Source of the DNA: Acorus gramineus
Lineage: Eukaryota > Streptophyta > Magnoliopsida > Acorales > Acoraceae
Reading direction: 5' to 3'
DNA length: 64,000 nucleotides
Assembly: GCA_030737835.1 (NCBI GenBank)
Contig: CM060853.1
Location: forward strand, 7,035,819 to 7,099,818
Position numbers and translations under genes: made by a program. Below, one piece after another: positions 57,701 through 64,000 of the stretch. The notes beneath the pieces are model-generated. The model saw only the letters and a list, made by a program, of their open reading frames with translations. It searched no databases and was not told where the DNA came from. Every line of letters begins with the position of its first letter. Within the stretch, counting starts at the first letter, position 1.

Positions 57701-60700
57701 TATTGCTTCTTGTTTTTGGATTAGGCCATAGACTGACAGAATAACACTCAGTTGAGTGTCTGATTAGTATCCTGCATTGTAAAATAACTATTCCATTTTC
57801 CCTTAACAGAAAAAGCTTTTTTCTTTTTTCTTCCACCCCATGCCCTATCCATTCTCTAACCCACCTGTCATGTTGTTCCCTTCGATAACCACCGTAATAT
57901 CACTGCTCTCTGCCTCACTGCCCCTGTCAATGCTGCCACTACCATCAATGCCAACAAATATAGGGAAACACTTCCAGGTAACCTTTAAAACCTGGTACTA
58001 ATAGCTTTGCTAGATTATGAATTTCCAGTTTCAGGACTTCCAGGATTTGGTTTCGAAGTTCTAACTTTTCCTAGAATTCACATTTCCATGCAAAGGCACT
58101 TATAGTTCCTGAATGTAAATAAGACATGTCCATTAAACTCAAGGCATTAGAACTCCATATGCATTACGAGGCATTTTAGGCAACATCAATGAATAAGAAA
58201 AATTTAGTAATTCCTCTGAGAGAAATTCACGTAGTATCTTTTTCATTTAAAAGTTAATTCACATTGTAACTCACTCATCACTAGTCCAATTTTGCTCATG
58301 GAATAGTAGCATATTCAACTGGACATACAAAGTAGAAACAACATGTGGTCATTTTCAATATAAAGCACCAACAACTTGTTAATATCTATAAAGTCTACAA
58401 TCTGAACTTTTTTATTTAGTTTATCTTGGAACTCGGGGAATATTTATTCACTTTTTGAGGGAAAAAGTCAGCACCTTGCGCAATTTCTAAATACCAGTGT
58501 TTCTACTTTAACAAGTCTTTCAATACAAATGACAAAAAAAAAAATCAAGAGAAGAAACTGGACCTGGAGAGCAGATAGAAATTGATCAAGCATTTCACAG
58601 TAGTGCTGAAGAAATCTGTGATCCTCCAAGCGCAAAAGCGTCACGTAATGCTTCCAACAAGATGAAAGTAGCAGCATCCCAGTATCTAACCCTGCCATAC
58701 ATATTTGGTAAGAAAAAAAATACAAGGAATTACAATGGCCATGATACAAAATCAGTACTACAGAGATTTAATGATCAGTGCAGAGAGCATCAAATGCATG
58801 ATAAGACCTGCCTCATCTTGAAGGTGAAAATGATCATGTTTTATCTCCTTCAACCATTTCAACACTTGCCCCAAACCCTTTGCATGCAAAGGTCGACCTC
58901 TTTTGCTCCACTACAATGCATGGAAAACTGTAAATACAAAGCAACAGAAACTATGCAAAACATCAGCCTTTGAACAGAACTACAGAATACCATTAAAGAA
59001 GTTAACTTTTTCACGCTATTACTTATTATATTTGATATTTGATTATTCATGTCACCTTCATTAAGCTTTTAAGGAAAGATGGGAGCTCACTCGCTGAAGT
59101 CTACTAAAATTGGTGGAAAGCTCCAACTGAAACATAAAAAAGATATTCGATGTCTCCTCGATGCACAAAACAAGGGAAAATACAAGTTTTTATTCTATGC
59201 TGAAATTTTCCATCCTTTTCCAAAACAACCAAAGATGCACACACATTATAGCTATATTAACAGCCATAGCAGAAAGGTACATGCTTGTTTGCTATACCAC
59301 TGCGACATTAAATATCACACAACCAAGCAACTTAGAATATTAGAAACGGGACCTAAATTAGGGTTTAGTGGGACTGGGTTAGTCTTCTTTTCCTTCTTTT
59401 TTTTTTTGAAGAAAGGTAAGTTATTTAAAGAGCCTGAATTTTATTTTGACTCGCCTGAAGAAATGAAACATCAGCATGAGGAATGAGGATTACTTAATAC
59501 TTATTCTTATAAGCCTAAGATGGCTGAAAACATTATTTCCAAAATGGAGAACAAAAATGGAAGAATCAACAAATGAGATTAAAACATACAGACTGGAGTT
59601 TCTCCACGAGAATAATGAGATCATCCAAATGTTCCCATAGAACCCTCTCCAATTCCATGTTCTCCATCCCTTGTGAAGATTTACCAATTGAATTCTCTGT
59701 ATGAGTAGACACCAAGGAGACTGGCTGCCTTTTATGCTTCGAGTCAGATGATCCACTCCTGTTACTCGTTTCAGAATTAGGTGCTTTTCTTGTTAATGCC
59801 TCAGTTAGAATTAAAGTGCAATCAGCAGCAGCAATCGAAAGTCGAGTTGGTAGTTCAAAACTATCCCGCAGAATACTGCAGAAAAAATACCTTCCTGTGA
59901 GGACCTTTTCACCATTCACAAAGAGAAACACAATTATTCCAAAAAAATTCAGACCTTCCTTCACAAATTAAAAATGAAAGGCGTGAAATTGACGGACAGA
60001 GAGCCTTCAGCAGAGCAACATAATTTCCCTGCATTCCTATAGTTCAAGAAAACTTTTAATTTATCAATGACAAAATTCAATTAGAGGCAACAAGATCAAC
60101 AATAAAACAAAACATTAAAAACAAGCTTGTACTCTAAAAAAGGAATCTGATATTAAAAATACTTTGTAGGTCATCCAGTGTTTGAGTTCAGGAAGTCAGA
60201 ACTCAAGACAGGATAAAGAGAAAGCATGTACTATTGTACTTATATTGTGTGCTTATACTGTAGTAACTGTACCTAGATTCATCTTGTGATCAATGTGATT
60301 GTTTACATTTTGTGAGAAACTTGTAGATTTTTGGCGATTTTTTTTATACACGTGCCACATTATTTGGCATCAGACATTTAATTCTTGAAGCTCATTTATG
60401 ACTGATTTTTTTGTGTACATGATATTATATTATTATGATTCAATAGAAATGTAGTTATTTCCATCCAAAACAAAAAATAAAATGTAGCTATGAATGCTTT
60501 TTCCTTGTTAGAAAATTATGTGGATGATTTTTTTAATAAGCAGATCAAAATATGGATTCATTAAGTTAGATTCTTGAAAAGCATATGCCCCCTTAACAAT
60601 GTAAATGGATTATTGTTGAAAACATATGCCCTCTTAACCTATGTTTTATTATGTCAACACTGATTTTCTATACAACAAGGTATCTATGTTTCATTGATGG

Positions 60701-63527
60701 ATGGCCCATGGTGTTTCTTTTCTTGTTCTTTTACTGTTGTTTTATTCTGCTTTGCTGTTGCTTTTTTCTTTTGGAATTGTACTCCACGTTATTTATAATA
60801 TATGGTGGCATGACTCCTATCTCTTCTCAAAAAAATGTTACAATACATCTAGTTTTACATTAAAAACAAAAAAAATTAATACATTCATGTGAAACCAAAA
60901 GAAACAATGCCATAAAAATAGAACTTACAAATCCCAGTTTTTGGAATTCAGACTTCCACCAAATCCAAGAATCTGGAATTTCAAAATCCAACAAATCCGC
61001 AAATTCTGAATTTCTGAATTCTAAATAATGGGATCCTGAAATCCTAATTTTGGGACCCTGCCTAAAGAATTTGTGTAAATACCTGTATCATTCTTAGCCA
61101 TTTCCACTAGGGCAGATGTCAAGCTGCACCATCCAAGAGCAAAGTAATGATCCTCCTTCCTCAGGATAATGTCAACAAGATCATTTAAGAGAGCTTGGAA
61201 AAGGAATTCATCTTGAAAGAGCCAATCAAGAATCATCAGCACCTGCCTGAGATGCTTTGAACCCCTAAATTTCAAAGACTAAAAAGGAGGAAATGGTTAT
61301 ATTTGAGTGAGTATGCATGCACATGTGACAAAGAAACTCCAGAAAAAAAAAAGGGCTCTGTGTATCCAATATCAAAATCATGTACAATTCACATGGAGAA
61401 AAGGAACACCGAATGCATTTCATTATGTTGAAAAATATGCATGGCTCATGTTAAATTAAATTTTTGGATTTTCCTTTTGGACAAGCTTCTAGAAGAGATG
61501 CAACTTGAATAGTTTCAATATTTGGTCTCTGACCTTTGAAAGATTCTAGTAGCTTTTTTGTGTAATCATTGTGCAATTCTTTTCATACATTGGGAAAAAA
61601 ATACAATGATTTTCAGAAAGAAAAAAGCATGGTTTTTATTAAAGATTGATACTCGAAACAAGTATCACACATGAAATCTGCAGTTCAAATGTGCGTGTAA
61701 AAAAATATATATATATTTTGAAAAAGTTGTTCACAACCAATACTCCAATTGTTTTTCAATCCATTTACATGTGATATAATATACCATGTTATATATAATA
61801 TAATGAAAATTTTAATAATAATTAAATAAAGTGTAAATTTATTATAAAATTACACATAAAAGTTTACAACAGAAAATGAATTTTTACATATATACCCGTC
61901 AACTAACATTGTACTGTAAAAATACCCCATTTGAAACTCTAAAACCAACAATATCACTTGAATATATAGATTAAAAAAATGACATTTATATATAATTTAA
62001 ACCCTTTTGAATGATGTTATTGGAAATAACAAATTATCAAGGACATTTTGCTAAAATCTGATTTTTTTAAGGGTATATATGCCAAAACAAAACATTAAGA
62101 ATTGGTAGATATTGATGATATTATCCAAAAAATCAAGAATTAAATTATACTCAAAGTTCTTTAAAAATTCATAAATTTTCAAGTATAACTCCGATTGGGG
62201 TGAATAATAGCTCATTGGAAAGAGTTTTTCGATATCTACTTATGACTGGGAAATAGATTTTTTTCAAAAATGACTATTGCACAATGAAAAGTGAGATCAA
62301 ACGTTGAAACTCATATTTGACTTGAAATTAGCTATTTATCATCTACATTTCATGATTATTTCAATCTAAATTTAATAAAAAAAAGATAACAAAAAAAAAA
62401 TAATAATGTGGCACCATCACCGGCATTCATTCATATTAAAGAGATGGATTTGGTGAATATCTCACATTGTCCTTTTTTTTTTCATTCTTACCCTTGATCC
62501 AAAAAAATAATGATCATAAAAAATTAAGGGTAAATTCGGAAATGAAAGTGTTACAAAGAAACAAAGTTGAAAAACTTAAACACTTCTGGTTAGTACATAG
62601 ATAAATTTGGTTTCAGACCTTTGAAAGATTCTAGTAGCTTTTTTGTGTAATCATTGTGCAATTCTTTTCATATAATGGGAAAAAAAATACAGTGATTGTC
62701 CGAAAGAAACGGGCATGGTTCATATTAAAGACTGATACTCGAAACAAGTATCACACATGAAGTTTACAGTGCGTGTTACTTAGCAACACACGCATGGAGG
62801 AAACCTTTCCATGTTGAAATATTATAAGATGCAAGTTTAGATAAAAAAAAAAAAAGTCAAGAACATCTTCTATGCATAACTATACAAACTCAAAATGGAA
62901 CTTGGACACATTGCTCAATGGTTGACAAGAAAATTTACAATGAAGAGGTCATGGTCCCATGGGTTCGAGTAATCGAGTCCCAGCATTCCGCTAAAGCCTC
63001 TTTAGGAACCAATTATTAAAAAAACGATTTTCTTAAAAATTCATCAAAAAAAACAGCTCACTTGGGGGAAAAAACTTCACTTTCACCAAATTTTCCAGGA
63101 AAAAAATCGTTTTTGACAACCAGATATGTTATGCGCGTGCGTTAACACAATTACAGAGCCTTACGTGTTCGACCATTGGAACGAGAACATGATCAAACGG
63201 TTCCCCCTTCTCGGCCAAATCCCTAGCGTACCTCCTCAGGTAATAAAGCGAGTCATCCAACAAAACTGCGAAATTCAAAAAAAAAAAAAAAAAAAAAAAG
63301 GATCACGAGATCACGTTCCGTGAAACAGACGACGAAAAGCAGATGATGAAACGAAACGAACCTCGTGAAGTCTTCTGTCGGGAGGAATCGACGCGGGAAA
63401 AGGAGGCGGAGAGGTGGCGTGGACTCGAAGCGAAGAGCGTGCTCAACACCCGACCTAACGGAGACGACGGAGAGGGTGACGAACTTGGATCGTCGTCGGC
63501 TCTCCGAATAAGTTCTTCTTCTTCCAT
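48767..63527 (-). CDS. FLIP: FLIP/MEICA1/FIRRM-type homologous-recombination regulator (24 exons)
   Basis: Complete 1,095-aa gene. Exons: 63527-63362, 63265-63165, 61278-61083, 60036-59955, 59875-59590, 58910-58808, 58691-58564, 56567-56394, 55095-54893, 54796-54653, 54506-54418, 54187-54040, 53896-53811, 53476-53421, 53046-52883, 51775-51588, 50877-50808, 50699-50627, 50296-50195, 50094-49998, 49883-49803, 49699-49512, 49240-49100, 48988-48767. All introns are GT-AG and phases agree throughout. The Ser-rich N-terminus starts MEEEELIRRADDDPSSS. The rest is helical, ARM/HEAT-like throughout. Blocks I recall as conserved in Arabidopsis At1g04650: VEKLQSW (275-278), PLHAKG, LLSSCWKHY, KAQHGCIDCLALMICAE, FRLCMANVLISACQK, AKLMASLM. 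From the literature, FLIP binds the AAA-ATPase FIGL1, limits meiotic crossovers and controls RAD51/DMC1; human C1orf112 (DUF4487) is the counterpart. The family assignment is from memory of these blocks; the gene model stands on sequence. Confidence 0.82.
48989..49099 (-). other. FLIP last intron: 111 nt, in frame, no stop
   Basis: Phase-0 intron whose length is 3 x 37 and whose translation stays open (VKYIFQTLIVSLFAFNILYF...), linking exons 23 and 24 in one frame. Splicing is supported by the GTTAAA donor, GCGCAG acceptor and continuity of the conserved protein (KGSEK-ERIAAAKLMAS). Retention would add a hydrophobic 37-aa segment. Confidence 0.75.
57335..57364. repeat. T16-G14 homopolymer junction in FLIP intron 7
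   Basis: Sixteen T followed by fourteen G in plus orientation. Length is prone to sequencing error. Confidence 0.8.
61517..61695. repeat. Direct repeat, copy 1 (FLIP intron 2)
   Basis: About 165-180 bp including GACCTTTGAAAGATTCTAGT and GATACTCGAAACAAGTATCA, present again at 62602-62770 in the same orientation, offset 1,085 bp. Identity is high (over 85 percent by eye). Confidence 0.8.
62602..62770. repeat. Direct repeat, copy 2 (FLIP intron 2)
   Basis: Second copy of the 61517-61695 sequence. The 0.9 kb between the copies is AT-rich and non-coding. Confidence 0.8.
62905..62995 (+). mobile_element. tRNA-derived SINE-like fragment in FLIP intron 2
   Basis: Box A-like TTGCTCAATGG (62911-62921) and, 40 nt on, box B-like GGTTCGAGT (62962-62970). 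These are the internal Pol III promoter elements of tRNA-derived SINEs. It does not form a tRNA cloverleaf, and no terminal tail is clear. Confidence 0.5.
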
Positions 63528-63611
63528 TTTATTATTTTTGGTGGTTGGAATCGAAGGTGTCTCGATTAGAAACCCTGATCAAACTCGAACAAAGATTGAA
63601 AATGTGGAAAG

Positions 63612-63620
63612 TTAGGGTTT
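63612..63620 (-). promoter_or_regulatory. Telo-box in the FLIP promoter
   Basis: AAACCCTAA on the minus strand, about 85 bp upstream of the FLIP start codon. It is typical of promoters active in cycling cells, which would suit a recombination gene; the effect is inferred. Confidence 0.5.
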
Positions 63621-63799
63621 TATGTGTCACAGTCTCTTCCGCTCGTCGGAGGATTCCCACCAGGTGAAGTGGTAAATGACGAATGTACCCCTGAATCGAT
63701 GCACAGGGTTTATGTCTTTCAACGGGACGAATTTGGGCAATATTATTATCAATTCCTTTCGAATGAGGATTATATATATATAAATTTTAAGATGACATG

Positions 63800-63970
63800 T
63801 GTATCTCGTTAAATTTTTTTTGCATTTATTAAAATAGATTCATTCAATTCAAAATAGAGAGATATATATTTTTTTAAAGCATATATCTTGATATTTACTA
63901 TTTTAAAAAAAAAATATATGTATAATCTGTATTTTGGACTGTAAAATTGAGAGTATAACATTTTTGAAGA
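63800..63970 (-). repeat. Dispersed AT-rich repeat family, copy 3, inverted
   Basis: The reverse complement reads TTTAGTAAATATCAAGATAT, ...TTTTAATAAATGCAAAAAAA then ATTTAACGAGAT, the same block order as 39270-39510 and 43565-43900. It runs towards the window end, so its far end may be outside. Confidence 0.55.
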
Positions 63971-64000
63971 CTAGTTTAATCAATCCCACTCCCAAGCCCA

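Noticed and set aside
61517-62770. LTR retrotransposon bounded by the two direct repeats
   Set aside because: No TG...CA ends, primer-binding site, polypurine tract or gag/pol remnants are visible between them.
62905-62995. A tRNA gene
   Set aside because: Only box-like motifs remain and the cloverleaf cannot be drawn.
48767-63527. Identity as PRD1 or a generic ARM-repeat meiosis protein
   Set aside because: I first considered PRD1. The spliced blocks (VEKLQSW, LLSSCWKHY, CIDCLALMICAE) instead fit what I recall of FLIP/At1g04650.

Overview
This is nuclear DNA from a flowering plant. It is AT-rich, with GT-AG introns, large introns full of transposon debris, telo-box promoter motifs and plant-specific gene families. 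The species cannot be named from the sequence; a eudicot-type genome is most likely. I rebuilt the genes by hand from splice sites and reading phase. No expression data or database search was available.

Layout. (1) 140-27088, plus strand: most of the gene for the largest subunit of RNA polymerase I (NRPA1), 20 exons, about 1,548 codons. Its first roughly 60 codons lie before the window. Its introns hold at least nine LINE copies or fragments, including one 2.66-kb 5'-truncated copy with a perfect 16-bp target-site duplication, plus a MITE nested inside a LINE. (2) 27089-29474: spacer with a MITE and LINE-like debris. (3) 29475-30458, minus: intronless trihelix (GT-factor-like) transcription factor, 327 aa. 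(4) 30459-32800: AT-rich spacer, then a GC-rich repeat and stacked palindromes. (5) 32801-37917, plus: organellar tRNA 2-thiouridylase (MnmA/TRMU type), 10 exons, 495 aa. (6) 37918-48766: long AT-rich spacer with several TAA-flanked or foldback MITEs, tandem repeats and one small conserved single-exon gene (67 aa, 43192-43395 minus). (7) 48767-63527, minus: a complete 24-exon gene for a 1,095-aa helical-repeat protein that I identify as FLIP (FIGL1-interacting protein; MEICA1 in rice, FIRRM/C1orf112 in human), a regulator of homologous recombination. (8) 63528-64000: its promoter side and one copy of a dispersed AT-rich repeat.

The genes do not form a pathway. They are housekeeping or nuclear-maintenance genes: rRNA transcription, transcription control, organelle tRNA modification and recombination. 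The window is most interesting for its layered transposons. Several different LINE 3' tails carry a short stem-loop at the same place. A paralogous LINE copy shows what a MITE insertion site looked like before insertion. A 92-bp insertion consists of little more than a LINE stem-loop and its poly(A) tail. I see no CRISPR array, operon, phage or prokaryotic system.
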